A stretch of 64,000 nt of DNA from UBA7236 sp035439505 (GTDB lineage Bacteria > Bacteroidota > Bacteroidia > Chitinophagales > BACL12): assembly GCA_035439505.1 (NCBI GenBank), contig DAORKJ010000009.1, positions 1-64,000 on the forward strand, written 5' to 3'. The first letter of the stretch is position 1; every line of letters starts with the position of its first letter. Positions 7,780 through 16,752 of this stretch are shown here, in pieces. The translations under genes were made by a program, and so were the position numbers. The notes below the pieces were generated by a model. That model made no database searches. It saw nothing but the letters and a program-made list of their open reading frames with translations, and had not been told where the DNA came from.

Positions 7780-9381
7780 TCACATTGCCGTAGTTGGCCT
7801 TTTGTTTCCCAAACTTAAAACTGAAGCTATCAACATTACCAAAAGACATCCGATAACATTATACCATAAATACCCAATCGCTAATTGAGGTGTATCCCAA
7901 TTATAACGCACACTAAAATCCAAATACAATATTACAGCCTCTGATAATAAAGCGGCAATAAAAACAGCATTCCCTTTTACCCGTTTCAATAAAAATGCCG
8001 TTAAAAAAATACCTAAAATAGTTCCGTAAAATAAACTGCCTAAAATATTTACAGCTTCAATCAGGTTGTCAAACATTGAACAAATAAGTGCAAAACCTAT
8101 TGCCATAGCGCCAAATAAAACAGTTAGCACTTTACTTGCGTTTAAATGTTGCTGCTCACTGGCTTTTTTATTGATAAAACGTTTATAAATATCTACAGAA
8201 AAAGTTGTGGCCAATCCGTTTAATGCTGATGATGTTGAACTCATACTGGCAGAAAATATTACTGCAAATAATAATCCAACCAATCCAATTGGGAGATAAT
8301 TCATAACAAAATGCATGAAAATATAATCGTGGTCGTCGTCAATATCGGGATTTGCTTTTTTAATTACCGAATTAATTTCTGTCCGTAACCCATTTACCTG
8401 CTTTTGCGAATTCTGTAACAATTCAGTTTGCTGTGGGGTTGCAGTTATTTTTTGTTCAGCCAGTTCCCGGTTTAATTTTGTTTGATTGGCAGTGGCTGCA
8501 TTGTAGGCTGTTTCCAGTGANNNNNNNNNNNNNNNNNNNNNNNNNNNNNNNNNNNNNNNNNNNNNNNNNNNNNNNNNNNNNNNNNNNNNNNNNNNNNNNN
8601 NNNNNNNNNNNNNNNNNNNNCCAAAATAACTCAACTGCAAAAACAGTCCCCCAATTAATCCTGAAATAATATTATATCGGTCGCTCCAGTCAAAACTGCC
8701 GGATTCAGCTCCGGTTGTAACGATATTCATTTTCCCCAAAGCGCCGGCAACATTCAGTGATTCGTTAAAAGATACATATTCACTGAGGTAATAAATAAGG
8801 CAACCAAAAGCGGTAAACATACCAACATAAATCACAAACATTTGTTGCTTGTGCGTCACGGCAACAGCCTTAGTCCCTCCTGATAAAATGTATAAGGTTA
8901 CAATTCCTCCAATAAATATTACAGTCGTATTTAAATCCCAACCCAATAATTGCGATAAAATTATTGAAGGCGCATAAATAGTTATACCCGTAGAAAATGC
9001 ACGTTGAATTAAAAATAATAATGCTGTAAATGTTCTTGTTTTTACATCAAATCGTTGTTCTAAAAATTCATATGCTGTGTACACTTTTAATTTGTAGTAC
9101 ATAGGAATAAAAAACACAGCAATTACTATCATCGCCAAAGGCAAACCAAAATAAAACTGAATAAAACGCAAGCCATCATCGTAAGCCTGACCCGGCACCG
9201 ATAAAAAAGTGATAGCACTGGCCTGAGTAGCCATTACGCTTAGTCCGATTTCCCACCACTTTTTTTCATTATCACCCTGTAAATAACTTTGTGCGGTGTG
9301 TACGCTCCTGGTTTTGTAAATGCCAAACATGGCAATCCCCAATAAACTGCCAAACATTACCAACCAATCGATAGTACTCAT
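7780..9381 (-). CDS. Sodium:solute symporter family protein (internal gap)
   Basis: A member of the SSS (SLC5-like) family. The N-terminal part shows the typical first helices (DWLVMFGSLLGIAMFGIYKTR, the WWEIGLSVMATQASAITFLSVPGQAY sodium-site region and the KLKVYTAYEFLEQRF loop). After the gap there is a hydrophilic, heptad-like segment of about 60 residues (SLETAYNAATANQ to NSVIKKANPD). Then comes the conserved LFAVIFSASMSSTSSALNGLATTFSVDIYKRF sodium-binding helix and the C-terminal helices. The 100-N gap replaces part of helix 7 and the next helices. The start ATG overlaps the stop of a 36-residue membrane protein gene (ATGA), which itself follows a PIG-L deacetylase gene. Transport of a deacetylated sugar or amino-sugar product is a reasonable inference but unproven. 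Confidence 0.87.
   Translation of the reverse strand: MSTIDWLVMFGSLLGIAMFGIYKTRSVHTAQSYLQGDNEKKWWEIGLSVMATQASAITFLSVPGQAYDDGLRFIQFYFGLPLAMIVIAVFFIPMYYKLKVYTAYEFLEQRFDVKTRTFTALLFLIQRAFSTGITIYAPSIILSQLLGWDLNTTVIFIGGIVTLYILSGGTKAVAVTHKQQMFVIYVGMFTAFGCLIYYLSEYVSFNESLNVAGALGKMNIVTTGAESGSFDWSDRYNIISGLIGGLFLQLSYFXXXXXXXXXXXXXXXXXXXXXXXXXXXXXXXXXXSLETAYNAATANQTKLNRELAEQKITATPQQTELLQNSQKQVNGLRTEINSVIKKANPDIDDDHDYIFMHFVMNYLPIGLVGLLFAVIFSASMSSTSSALNGLATTFSVDIYKRFINKKASEQQHLNASKVLTVLFGAMAIGFALICSMFDNLIEAVNILGSLFYGTILGIFLTAFLLKRVKGNAVFIAALLSEAVILYLDFSVRYNWDTPQLAIGYLWYNVIGCLLVMLIASVLSLGNKRPTTAM
8521..8620. other. Assembly gap (100 N) inside symporter gene
   Basis: The flanking protein sequence is GGLFLQLSYF on one side and SLETAYNAATA on the other. 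SSS relatives have roughly 60-80 residues between these points, against 33 codons available, so the gap length is probably underestimated. Confidence 0.8.
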
Positions 9382-9488
9382 GCGTATTTATGGGTTAATG
9401 CTATGAAAATAATAATCTCCAGCAACAAGAGTACTGCAACAATTACATACCAGTTTGTCCAATAATTTGACGGTTTATTTTCAGGCAT
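9378..9488 (-). CDS. 36-residue single-helix membrane protein coupled to symporter
   Basis: A short frame with ATG at 9488 and TGA at 9380-9378. It encodes MPENKPSNYWTNWY, then a strongly hydrophobic helix VIVAVLLLLEIIIFIAL, then THKYA. Its stop overlaps the symporter start (ATGA) and its start lies 11 bases after the deacetylase stop, which is the spacing of a real coupled gene. The composition (polar, aromatic interface, 17-residue helix, short positive tail) fits a small accessory subunit of a transporter. Small subunits next to sodium symporters are known in other bacteria, but I cannot assign this one to a named family. Confidence 0.68.
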   Translation of the reverse strand: MPENKPSNYWTNWYVIVAVLLLLEIIIFIALTHKYA

Positions 9489-9499
9489 GTAAATAATAA

Positions 9500-11980
9500 T
9501 TAAGGTTTGTATTCAATCATATTCAACATTAATCTATACGCGCCTGCAACACCTGCAGGAAGTTCTCTAAAAAATGCAAGTCCGGTATACATGAATGTTC
9601 CTTTACCATATTGAGCAATAATTAAACTGCCGTTTTGAGGTTGTTCATTGGGGTCAGTAAATGCCAAAGGAGCCACGTATTCAGGCCCTAATTCTCCTGC
9701 AAAATATATTCCTCGTTCCTGCACCCATCCTGTAAAATCGTCTTGTGTAATTTTATTCGGAGTATTAAGTACTTTATGTTCAGGTAATAAAAATTCAACA
9801 GGTGAATTTTCATCGGTAACTCTGGTTCGGGTAATTTTAAAATTATATGGCCCTATTTTTTCCAGATACATATCCCAATTGGTAGAATATTGTGCAATTA
9901 AAGTACCACCTGCATTTACAAATTCTAACAATTGTGCATTATTATCAGCTAATACTTTTGAGGTATTAAATGCGCGCACGCCAATTATAGCCACATCGTA
10001 TTGTTGCAGCAAGGCGGCATTCATATCTTCAGGTTTAATAGTTGTAATATTTACACCAATTTGTTTGAGACTTTCATCCACCAAGTCGCCGGCACCATCA
10101 ATGTAAAGTACTTTTTTAGTAGAAGGCATTGCATCAAATTTCACCACATGCAATTTAGCATCTTCCACCACAACCTGACGAGGGATATGGTCGTAACTTA
10201 TAACTCGGATTTTTTTTGCGCTTTCTCCTAATGTTTCGTTTTCATTATTTCCCGAAATATTTAATCCAATTTCTTTTGTGCCATTTTGTTTTGGCGGAGT
10301 GATAGTGAAATTGAGCGTGGAAGATTCTCCATTTTTATTTAATGTATAGGGTTTAGCACTAATATTTGCCCTATTCCCAAATAAACGCACATTACCTGCA
10401 ATAGTATCTGCTGCATATGATTTAATTAATAATGGAAAACTTTTGCTCAAACTATCAGTATAAATTAAATTATAACTATCTGCGTGCACTATTGCCCTTG
10501 GAACTACTGCTAATGGCGTATATATTTCGCCTTTAACCGCATCCGTTTCTTTATAAACTACTCCCCTGTTAATCGCAAAAACTTCGGTGCTGACTTTTAT
10601 ATTATACGTGAAAATAATTGCCGGGTCATTTTCTGCTTTGCCTATTAATTTTCTGTCCTCTACATTAAATACGCCATCATAAGCACCATTTAACCAATAC
10701 GGTGATGAAGAAATACCTTCAGGTACAACTATTTTAAATGAATCGATTTGATTTATTCCTGCAGGCAAAATTTCACCTGATTTATATTCAACACCTAAAA
10801 CAGTTATTGATTCCAATGACAATGGATAATCAACACGCTTCAACGAAGTACTAACAATATTTAAATTATCGCCATTCGCAACCATATCTTTTTCTGCAAC
10901 CGGCTCTAGCCATAATCCTAAACAGGCAACAATTATTTTTTGGACTTGTTGTTTTTTATATTGAATGAGTTGATCTTCAGGAATTAATTTTAATTGCCCG
11001 TAAACTTTAAGTAATGCATCTACTGATTTTTCAGGATGTAAAATATCGTAGTTGCTGATAATATTATTTATCGTATTCTGAATATCTGCCCCTTGACGAT
11101 AGCGCTCCCAACCTAATTGTATGCCTGAAAAAATATCGCTATTTTGAATGGCAGTTCCTTTTTTTAATTCAAGGTATTCTTTTTGTTCGCCGCGGGTTGG
11201 TGTGCTGCCAAATCCCTGACTTTTATGATTGGTGCGACTTTCTGCTGCAATTTCTCCATAACTTTTTCCTAACAAAGTATTATATCCTCCCACATCAAAA
11301 ACAGCTAATTCAGGTGCACCATTGGCAATTTTATTGGGTAAATCTTTATCCCACCAGGTTGAGTTATTCCAAAATAAACGTTGTGCTTGCCATACACTTA
11401 CATATTGTAATTGTTCAGGAAATTTAGTTGGGTCAGCAGCTGCGGCAAAAGCTTCTTCAGCTAACATTGCACTTGCTGTGTGGTGACCATGACCGGCTCT
11501 TTCATCTGCAGGAAATCGGGTAATAATAATATCCGGTTTAAAATTACGAATTACCCAAACCATGTCGGATAATATGGTATCCTTTGGCCATTTAGTAAAT
11601 GTTTCTGCAGCCGTTTTGCTGTAACCAAAATCTACAGCGCGAGTAAAAAATTGTTCGCCTCCATCTAAACGACGAGCTGCCAATAATTCCTGTGTACGAA
11701 TTATGCCTAAATAAGCGCCTTGCTCTTCACCAATCAGATTTTGACCACCATCGCCACGTGTAAGTGATAAGTATCCGGTGCGCACACGTTTTTCATTAGC
11801 CAGGTAAGTTATTAAACGCGTATTTTCATCATCAGGGTGTGCTGCTATATATAATACACTTGCTGTTGAATTTAATTTTTCTATTTCCAATAAAATTCGG
11901 GAAGAATTCCACTGTAGTTGTTGTGCTTGAAGTGTAAAAGCAGTAAATGCTAAAATAAAAGTAAAAACATTTCGAATCAT
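9500..11980 (-). CDS. Large PIG-L family deacetylase (secreted)
   Basis: I place the start at the ATG giving MIRNVFTFILAFTAFTLQAQ, a clean signal peptide; an upstream in-frame ATG at 12031 would add 17 residues that spoil it. The product is 826 residues. The N-terminal third is a PIG-L/LmbE zinc-dependent N-deacetylase: AAHPDDE (His48, Asp50, Asp51) binds metal, with RFPADERAGHGHHTAS further on. The middle has beta-sandwich regions, including a NEW3-like segment (FTITPPKQNGTKEIGLNISG). The C-terminal 200 residues resemble a class I glutamine-amidotransferase-like fold (DVAIIGVRAFNTS, GGTLIAQYSTNW, GKGTFMYTGLAFFRELPAG). It probably deacetylates an N-acetyl sugar conjugate in the periplasm. It heads an operon with the 36-residue protein and the symporter. 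Confidence 0.88.
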   Translation of the reverse strand: MIRNVFTFILAFTAFTLQAQQLQWNSSRILLEIEKLNSTASVLYIAAHPDDENTRLITYLANEKRVRTGYLSLTRGDGGQNLIGEEQGAYLGIIRTQELLAARRLDGGEQFFTRAVDFGYSKTAAETFTKWPKDTILSDMVWVIRNFKPDIIITRFPADERAGHGHHTASAMLAEEAFAAAADPTKFPEQLQYVSVWQAQRLFWNNSTWWDKDLPNKIANGAPELAVFDVGGYNTLLGKSYGEIAAESRTNHKSQGFGSTPTRGEQKEYLELKKGTAIQNSDIFSGIQLGWERYRQGADIQNTINNIISNYDILHPEKSVDALLKVYGQLKLIPEDQLIQYKKQQVQKIIVACLGLWLEPVAEKDMVANGDNLNIVSTSLKRVDYPLSLESITVLGVEYKSGEILPAGINQIDSFKIVVPEGISSSPYWLNGAYDGVFNVEDRKLIGKAENDPAIIFTYNIKVSTEVFAINRGVVYKETDAVKGEIYTPLAVVPRAIVHADSYNLIYTDSLSKSFPLLIKSYAADTIAGNVRLFGNRANISAKPYTLNKNGESSTLNFTITPPKQNGTKEIGLNISGNNENETLGESAKKIRVISYDHIPRQVVVEDAKLHVVKFDAMPSTKKVLYIDGAGDLVDESLKQIGVNITTIKPEDMNAALLQQYDVAIIGVRAFNTSKVLADNNAQLLEFVNAGGTLIAQYSTNWDMYLEKIGPYNFKITRTRVTDENSPVEFLLPEHKVLNTPNKITQDDFTGWVQERGIYFAGELGPEYVAPLAFTDPNEQPQNGSLIIAQYGKGTFMYTGLAFFRELPAGVAGAYRLMLNMIEYKP

Positions 11981-12213
11981 AAAATTGCTATAATAAAACT
12001 GATTGGTAAAAAACCAGTAACACCGGCTCAATATGAATTGTTCCCATTGTAACTAACCGTATGCCTGATTAATGTTTAAGAAACAAATGTAGGCAAAAGT
12101 TATGAGCCTTAAAGTTACACAGTTAGCATTTCATCATGGTTGATACGTAAAACATCTTTGTAAACGCAGCCAAGCTTTGCACTAAAAGGGAATCCACAAT
12201 ATCCGGAAAACAA

Positions 12214-12238
12214 AAAACCCCCGATTATCGGAGGTTTT
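12214..12238 (-). terminator. Intrinsic terminator of the small secreted protein gene
   Basis: AAAACC-C-CCGA (12214-12224) pairs with TCGG-A-GGTTTT (12228-12238) with one mismatch and a three-base loop; on the minus strand it is followed by six T. It lies 21 bases past the stop at 12259. Confidence 0.8.
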
Positions 12239-12258
12239 AACATATTATTGAATTGCGC

Positions 12259-12639
12259 TTAAACTGAAGTTGGCAATTTAACTGTCATTATATAGTTTAT
12301 TCCGGGAATGGCATTTTCGGTTTTTATTTCTTTCCCTTCTAATGAAGTTTTGATATAGTGATTAATATAGGCATAACCACCCTGCACTTCCACTATATGA
12401 ATTTTATTCTGTTCGTCGATTGTAAATGTGATAACCACATTTTTTTCATCTGCAGCCGGCATAACTGAAGCATAGGAAATCTCCTTTTTACCTTCCGGTT
12501 TGCAATATTGTTGCTGGGCAGTTTCGTCAACTATTGTTGCTGCTTTTCTAATAAGGTCTTCACCTTCTGGTCCAGCGCAGGCAAACGTTACCGAAATTCC
12601 GGTTAATAGCACAAGGGTTAAGGTTATCAGCTTTTTCAT
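12259..12639 (-). CDS. Small secreted protein with TonB-C-like fold signature
   Basis: The start is placed at the ATG of MKKLITLTLVLLTGISVTFACAG, a signal peptide whose Cys could also be a lipobox residue (VTFACAG is a poor lipobox). This gives 126 residues. The mature region has the pattern NVVITFTIDEQNKIHIVEVQGGYAYINHYIKTSLEGKEI, followed by GINYIMTVKLP. That alternation of strands and one helix resembles the C-terminal domain of TonB-like proteins found alone in many Bacteroidota. No function is known. It stands alone with its own terminator. Confidence 0.7.
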   Translation of the reverse strand: MKKLITLTLVLLTGISVTFACAGPEGEDLIRKAATIVDETAQQQYCKPEGKKEISYASVMPAADEKNVVITFTIDEQNKIHIVEVQGGYAYINHYIKTSLEGKEIKTENAIPGINYIMTVKLPTSV

Positions 12640-12843
12640 AATCCGGGTTTTACAAAGGTGCATTGCTGCACTGTGAAATTAAAACAGTTTAAGTTAATTA
12701 GTTAGGTTATTAACCATTATTAACGCTTTGACGCATGAACTATGCCTAAAGTTACAGGTGGGTGACAAATTTTAACATCTTTTTTCGACAAATGCCTAAT
12801 TTTCGTCTATCAATTGGTAAAATTGGAGGCGAATTTATTTGAG

Positions 12844-13356
12844 ATGGAAGTAATAATCAGAAAAGCAAACCTGGACGATGCCAAAACCTTAGCTGAATTG
12901 GGGGCAAAAACATTTTTTGATACCTATCATAATGACAACACCCCTGAGGATATGGCCGATTATATTTCTAAGTATTTCAATATCAATGTATTACAGGTTG
13001 AATTACAGGATAAAAACACCTTGTTTTTTGTCGCTGAAACAAATCAGGAATTAATTGGTTACATAAAACTAAACCTCATAGGTAATGCGTATATACCCAA
13101 CGTAAAAGCAATGGAAGTGTCCCGGTTTTATGTAGATAAACATTTTCAGGGCCATAAATTGGGGGCAAAATTGATGTCAGAAGCTGAAAAATATGCAATA
13201 GAATGTGGTTGTGAGGTTATGTGGTTGTCGGTTTGGCAAAAAAACTTAACTTCCATTACCATTTATGAAAAATTGGGCTATAACAAGATTGGTACAACAA
13301 CATTTAAATTGGGGAACGACATTCAGGCTGACTATATCATGGTAAAGCATTTATAA
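12844..13356 (+). CDS. GNAT family N-acetyltransferase (PaiA-like)
   Basis: A 170-residue GNAT protein. I chose the ATG at 12844 because the upstream in-frame TTG adds only a non-conserved tail. The beginning VIIRKANLDDAKTLAELGAKTFFDTYHNDNTPEDMADYISKYF closely follows the polyamine acetyltransferase PaiA pattern. FFVAETNQELIGYIKL is the central strand pair, and EVSRFYVDKHFQGHKLGAKLMSEAEKYA is the acetyl-CoA pyrophosphate loop (Q/RxxGxG/A variant QGHKLG). It presumably acetylates a small amine; the substrate is uncertain. The next gene starts three bases after its stop. Confidence 0.87.
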   Translation: MEVIIRKANLDDAKTLAELGAKTFFDTYHNDNTPEDMADYISKYFNINVLQVELQDKNTLFFVAETNQELIGYIKLNLIGNAYIPNVKAMEVSRFYVDKHFQGHKLGAKLMSEAEKYAIECGCEVMWLSVWQKNLTSITIYEKLGYNKIGTTTFKLGNDIQADYIMVKHL

Positions 13357-13358
13357 GC

Positions 13359-14063
13359 ATGCGTTATTCTATCATCATACCGACCTTAAACGAAGAGCGA
13401 TTTATTCATCGCCTCATCAGTCATGTGCAATTAGCCGGCGAGGGTGAATCGTATGAAATAATTGTTTGTGATGGTGGAAGCAGTGACCGAACCGTAAGCG
13501 TTGCGGCAGGTTTAGGGGTTAGGACTTATGAGTCACCTAAAAAAGGCCGCGCCGGACAAATGAACTTTGCAGCAGCCAGAGCTAAAGGAGAAATTTTATA
13601 TTTCGTCCATGCCGATTGTTTACCACCGATTACATTTTTTAAAGAAATTGAAAATCAATTAAAAAAAGGTGCCGATGCCGGCTGTTTCAGGTATAAATTC
13701 GATTCTGATAAGTTCATGCTTAGGGTGAATGCCTTTTTTAACAGGTTTGGCGGATTAATTTGTAGAGGTGGCGATCAAACCCTGTTCATAAAACGCACTA
13801 TTTTCAACAGTTTGGGAGGTTTCAACGAAAAATTTACCATTATGGAGGATTACGATCTGGTGTGCAGTATTCGTAAGCAATACCGCTTTGCTGTAATACC
13901 TGCTTATGCCGTGGTATCATCCCGCAAATACGAACACAATAACTGGCTTCAGGTAAATTTCGCTAACAGCATTGCCATGTTTATGTTTATCTCGGGAGCC
14001 TGCTCTCCCGACAGGATTAAATCCACTTACCATAGTCTCATCAGGCACCCAAAAGATGAGTAA
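13359..14063 (+). CDS. Family 2 glycosyltransferase, TIGR04283 type
   Basis: A 234-residue GT-A protein with N-terminal SIIIPTLNEERFIHRLISHVQ, the nucleotide-sugar motif VCDGGSSDRTV, the PKKGRAGQMNFAAARAKGEILYFVHADCLPP segment with the metal-binding HAD motif, and FTIMEDYDLVCSIRK. The RAGQMN signature matches the family called TIGR04283 glycosyltransferases, linked to arsenosugar synthesis in some genomes. No arsenic genes are near here, so that pathway name should not be carried over with confidence. It starts two bases after the GNAT stop. Confidence 0.82.
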   Translation: MRYSIIIPTLNEERFIHRLISHVQLAGEGESYEIIVCDGGSSDRTVSVAAGLGVRTYESPKKGRAGQMNFAAARAKGEILYFVHADCLPPITFFKEIENQLKKGADAGCFRYKFDSDKFMLRVNAFFNRFGGLICRGGDQTLFIKRTIFNSLGGFNEKFTIMEDYDLVCSIRKQYRFAVIPAYAVVSSRKYEHNNWLQVNFANSIAMFMFISGACSPDRIKSTYHSLIRHPKDE

Positions 14064-14088
14064 ACCTTAACTCAAACAATTCTTTGGG

Positions 14089-14096
14089 TATCTTTG
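14089..14096 (+). promoter_or_regulatory. -7 box of the SDR gene
   Basis: TATCTTTG, an exact TAnnTTTG match only five bases before the ATG at 14102. With transcription starting about six bases after the box, the mRNA would be nearly or fully leaderless. Confidence 0.55.
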
Positions 14097-14101
14097 CACC
14101 C

Positions 14102-14899
14102 ATGTTTGCAGAAAAAGTTATTTGGATAACCGGAGCTTCGTCAGGCATAGGCGAAGAACTGGCGAAACAACTCGCAAAAGAAAAAGCATATCTCATTTTA
14201 TCAGCCCGCCGAATTGAAGAATTGGAAAGGGTGAAACAATACTGTCTGCAATTCACCAACAAGGTTGAAATATTACCTGTTGATTTATCGCTTAACCATA
14301 CCTTAAACGATGCTGCCAATAAAGCACTAAGCTTCTTCGGCAAAATAGATATGCTGGTAAATAACGGAGGAATTAGTCAGCGCTCCGGCGTTTTAGAAAC
14401 CAGTGAAGAAGTGGAGCAACGGATTATGCAAATTAATTTCACCAGTGCTGTCACTTTAACCAAAGCTGTTTTACCACAAATGGAAAAAAACAAATTTGGC
14501 AATATTATTCTCATGAGCAGTATCACAGGTAAAATTGGTGTTCCAAATCGTTCAACTTATTGTGCAAGTAAACATGCCATTATTGGTTATTTTGATGCTT
14601 TACGTGCAGAATTAAAAATTAGAAAATCACCGGTTAATATTCATATTATTATGCCGGGATATGTACATACCAATATATCGTTACACGCTGTGCAAGGCGA
14701 TGGAAAAGCACAAGGATTGATGGACAAAGGCCAGGCTAATGGCATGCCGGTTGAAGATTGTGTACGGAAAATATTAAGTGCGGTTCGCCGAAATAAAAAA
14801 GAAGTATTAATTGGCCGTAAAGAAATTTTGATGGCGCATTTCAGAAGATTTATTCCCTCATTGTATTATCACTTAATCGCCAAAGTGGCAACCAAATAA
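14102..14899 (+). CDS. Short-chain dehydrogenase/reductase
   Basis: A 265-residue SDR. The ATG at 14102 is preferred over one six codons upstream because it puts the Rossmann strand at the N-terminus (MFAEKVIWITGASSGIGEEL) and because the -7 box overlaps the upstream codons. TGASSGIG binds NAD(P); NNGG, the catalytic Ser in IILMSSITG and the YCASKHA Tyr/Lys pair complete the active site. It resembles the DHRS7-like group. The substrate is unknown. It is followed by a VOC gene after 28 bases. Confidence 0.9.
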   Translation: MFAEKVIWITGASSGIGEELAKQLAKEKAYLILSARRIEELERVKQYCLQFTNKVEILPVDLSLNHTLNDAANKALSFFGKIDMLVNNGGISQRSGVLETSEEVEQRIMQINFTSAVTLTKAVLPQMEKNKFGNIILMSSITGKIGVPNRSTYCASKHAIIGYFDALRAELKIRKSPVNIHIIMPGYVHTNISLHAVQGDGKAQGLMDKGQANGMPVEDCVRKILSAVRRNKKEVLIGRKEILMAHFRRFIPSLYYHLIAKVATK

Positions 14900-14927
14900 A
14901 TTATTAAAATAAATTGTATAAAGCAAA

Positions 14928-15986
14928 ATGAAACCAATTATTAGTGGCATTCAGCAGGTAGGAATAGGTAATCCGTTTGTTCACGAAGCATGGAGATGGT
15001 ACCGAGAAAAATTCGGAATGGATGTAAAGATTTTTGAAGAGGCTGCAGAAGCAAATTTAATGTTACCATACACAGGAGGTAAACCACATAAGCGTCACGC
15101 GATATTAGCTGTAAATATGAACGGTGGTGGTGGATTTGAAATTTGGCAATACACTTCACGCAAACCAGAAGCAGCGACTTTCGAAATTCAATATGGCGAT
15201 TTGGGCATTTATGCGTGTAAGATGAAAAGTCGCGACGTTAAAGCCACTTACGAATTTCTCAAAAAACAAAATGTAAATATTTTAGGCGATATCAGTAAAA
15301 ATCCAAATGGCGATGATCACTTTTATTTACGCGACTTGTATGGCAATGTATTTGAAATTGTAAAAGCTGAGGATTGGTTTGGCAAAACAAATTTCACTAC
15401 AGGTGGTAGTTATGGTGCGGTGATTGGTGTAACTGATATGGAAAAATCAATTGCGTTTTATAGCGACATATTAGGTTTCGATAAGGTTATTTACGATAAA
15501 GAAGAAATATTTAGCGACACTGCGGTATTAACAGGAGGAAATAATAAATCTCGTAGAGTATTATTAGCACAATCTGAATCACGTCGTGGTCCTTTTAGTA
15601 AATTATTAGGCAACGGAGAAATTGAATTGGTAAAAGTCTACGACCGCACACCAAATAAAATATTTGCCAATCGTTATTGGGGTGATTTAGGATTTATTCA
15701 TTTATGCTTCGACATTCAGGGCATGGATAAAATGAAATCTTTGTGTGAATCAAAAGGATATCCGTTTACTGTAGATAGCGGCAACCATTTCGACATGGGT
15801 GAAGCGGCAGGACATTTTAGTTATATCGAAGATCCTGATGGAGCATTAATTGAATTTGTAGAAACGCATAAAGTGCCTATCTTGAAAAAATTCGGCTGGT
15901 ATTTAAATCTCAAAAAACGCGACCCGAATGAGGCTTTACCGAATTGGATGGTGAAAGCGATGGGGTTGAATAGGGTGAAGGGGTAG
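14928..15986 (+). CDS. VOC superfamily protein with two vicinal-oxygen-chelate domains
   Basis: A 352-residue protein with two VOC modules. The first (about residues 5-140) begins ISGIQQVGIGNPFVHEAWRWYREKFGMDV and ends YLRDLYGNVFEIV. The second (about 158-318) begins GAVIGVTDMEKSIAFYSDILGFDK and ends YIEDPDGALIEFVE. The paired arrangement occurs in ring-cleaving dioxygenases, glyoxalases and related metal enzymes. Metal ligands are plausible at His242 region (GFIHLCFD) and Glu in IEFVE. The precise reaction cannot be told. It is probably co-transcribed with the SDR gene. Confidence 0.8.
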   Translation: MKPIISGIQQVGIGNPFVHEAWRWYREKFGMDVKIFEEAAEANLMLPYTGGKPHKRHAILAVNMNGGGGFEIWQYTSRKPEAATFEIQYGDLGIYACKMKSRDVKATYEFLKKQNVNILGDISKNPNGDDHFYLRDLYGNVFEIVKAEDWFGKTNFTTGGSYGAVIGVTDMEKSIAFYSDILGFDKVIYDKEEIFSDTAVLTGGNNKSRRVLLAQSESRRGPFSKLLGNGEIELVKVYDRTPNKIFANRYWGDLGFIHLCFDIQGMDKMKSLCESKGYPFTVDSGNHFDMGEAAGHFSYIEDPDGALIEFVETHKVPILKKFGWYLNLKKRDPNEALPNWMVKAMGLNRVKG

Positions 15987-16014
15987 GGATTGAACAGGAT
16001 TGAATCAAGATTGA

Positions 16015-16114
16015 NNNNNNNNNNNNNNNNNNNNNNNNNNNNNNNNNNNNNNNNNNNNNNNNNNNNNNNNNNNNNNNNNNNNNNNNNNNNNNNNNNNNNN
16101 NNNNNNNNNNNNNN
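16015..16114. other. Assembly gap (100 N) at a repeat
   Basis: The left flank is a run of imperfect 10-mers (GGATTGAACA, GGATTGAATC, AAGATTGA) and the right flank restarts with CAAGATTGAGC, so the gap sits in a low-complexity or tandem repeat that the assembler could not cross. Confidence 0.8.
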
Positions 16115-16127
16115 CAAGATTGAGCAA

Positions 16128-16145
16128 TCCCGATAGCTATCGGGA
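16128..16145. repeat. 18-bp perfect palindrome TCCCGATAGCTATCGGGA
   Basis: A perfect palindrome just right of the gap. A degenerate relative (CTCAATAGCTGTTGGGAG) follows about 30 bases later at 16164-16181, and a one-mismatch copy lies at 43280-43297. It behaves like a dispersed REP-type unit in intergenic DNA. Confidence 0.65.
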
Positions 16146-16292
16146 GAAGCAAAATTAAAACAGTCTCAATAGCTGTTGGGAGAGCAATATTGAAATTGGA
16201 TTGGGTGATTTTTGTTGTTGTGGATTTAATGATTTGTTGAAATAATTAAATGGAATTATTGAAATATGGTGTCTCTCCTTTTTAATTTAATG

Positions 16293-16751
16293 TTATAATT
16301 CCTTCGTTTCAGTTTCACTTAAATTGAGGTCGGATTGGATTTTTGATTTTGTTGGGAAATTGAGCGCCTGAAAAAATAATAATACCAAGGCTAAAAATAA
16401 AAACACACGTTGTTCTTCAATTAACAATCCCACAACACATAATAAAGTTGGCCCCTCAATCATGGCCATTCTGATAATAAATGTAGTTCTCCAGCCATCT
16501 AATTTTTGTTGTGTACTTTCAAGTGCTTGCAACTTGCTTATACGTGATGCATACATAGCTCTTGAACCAATTATACCAATGGTTGCAAATCCAATTGCGA
16601 TAAAAAATAATGGACTGCTCATTTCTTGCTCAACCGGTTGATTACCTGCTTGTAACATAAAACACACTCCCAAAAAAAGTATGGGCCCGGTAAATAATCC
16701 CATAAACATGATTTGTAGTGTTTTTAAATAACCCAGCGTTTGTGTGCTCAT
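16293..16751 (-). CDS. Small four-helix membrane protein
   Basis: A 152-residue protein starting MSTQTLGYLKTLQIMFMG. The ATG at 16751 is chosen because it lies immediately after the hydrolase stop (16753-16755) on the same strand; a longer frame would overlap that gene. Four hydrophobic segments are visible: MFMGLFTGPILFLGVCFML, PLFFIAIGFATIGIIGS, IRMAMIEGPTLLCVVGLLI and RVFLFLALVLLFFQAL. The pattern is shared with uncharacterised Bacteroidota membrane proteins. No function is known. It forms a two-gene operon with the alpha/beta hydrolase. Confidence 0.72.
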   Translation of the reverse strand: MSTQTLGYLKTLQIMFMGLFTGPILFLGVCFMLQAGNQPVEQEMSSPLFFIAIGFATIGIIGSRAMYASRISKLQALESTQQKLDGWRTTFIIRMAMIEGPTLLCVVGLLIEEQRVFLFLALVLLFFQALNFPTKSKIQSDLNLSETETKEL

Positions 16752-16752
16752 C

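Noticed and set aside
12814..12843. TTG start for the GNAT gene
   Set aside because: The ATG at 12844 gives the family-typical N-terminus; the extra codons include GGAGG, which could be part of a ribosome binding site.
13359..14063. Arsenosugar biosynthesis gene
   Set aside because: The glycosyltransferase family name suggests it, but no arsenic methylation or other arsenosugar genes are nearby.
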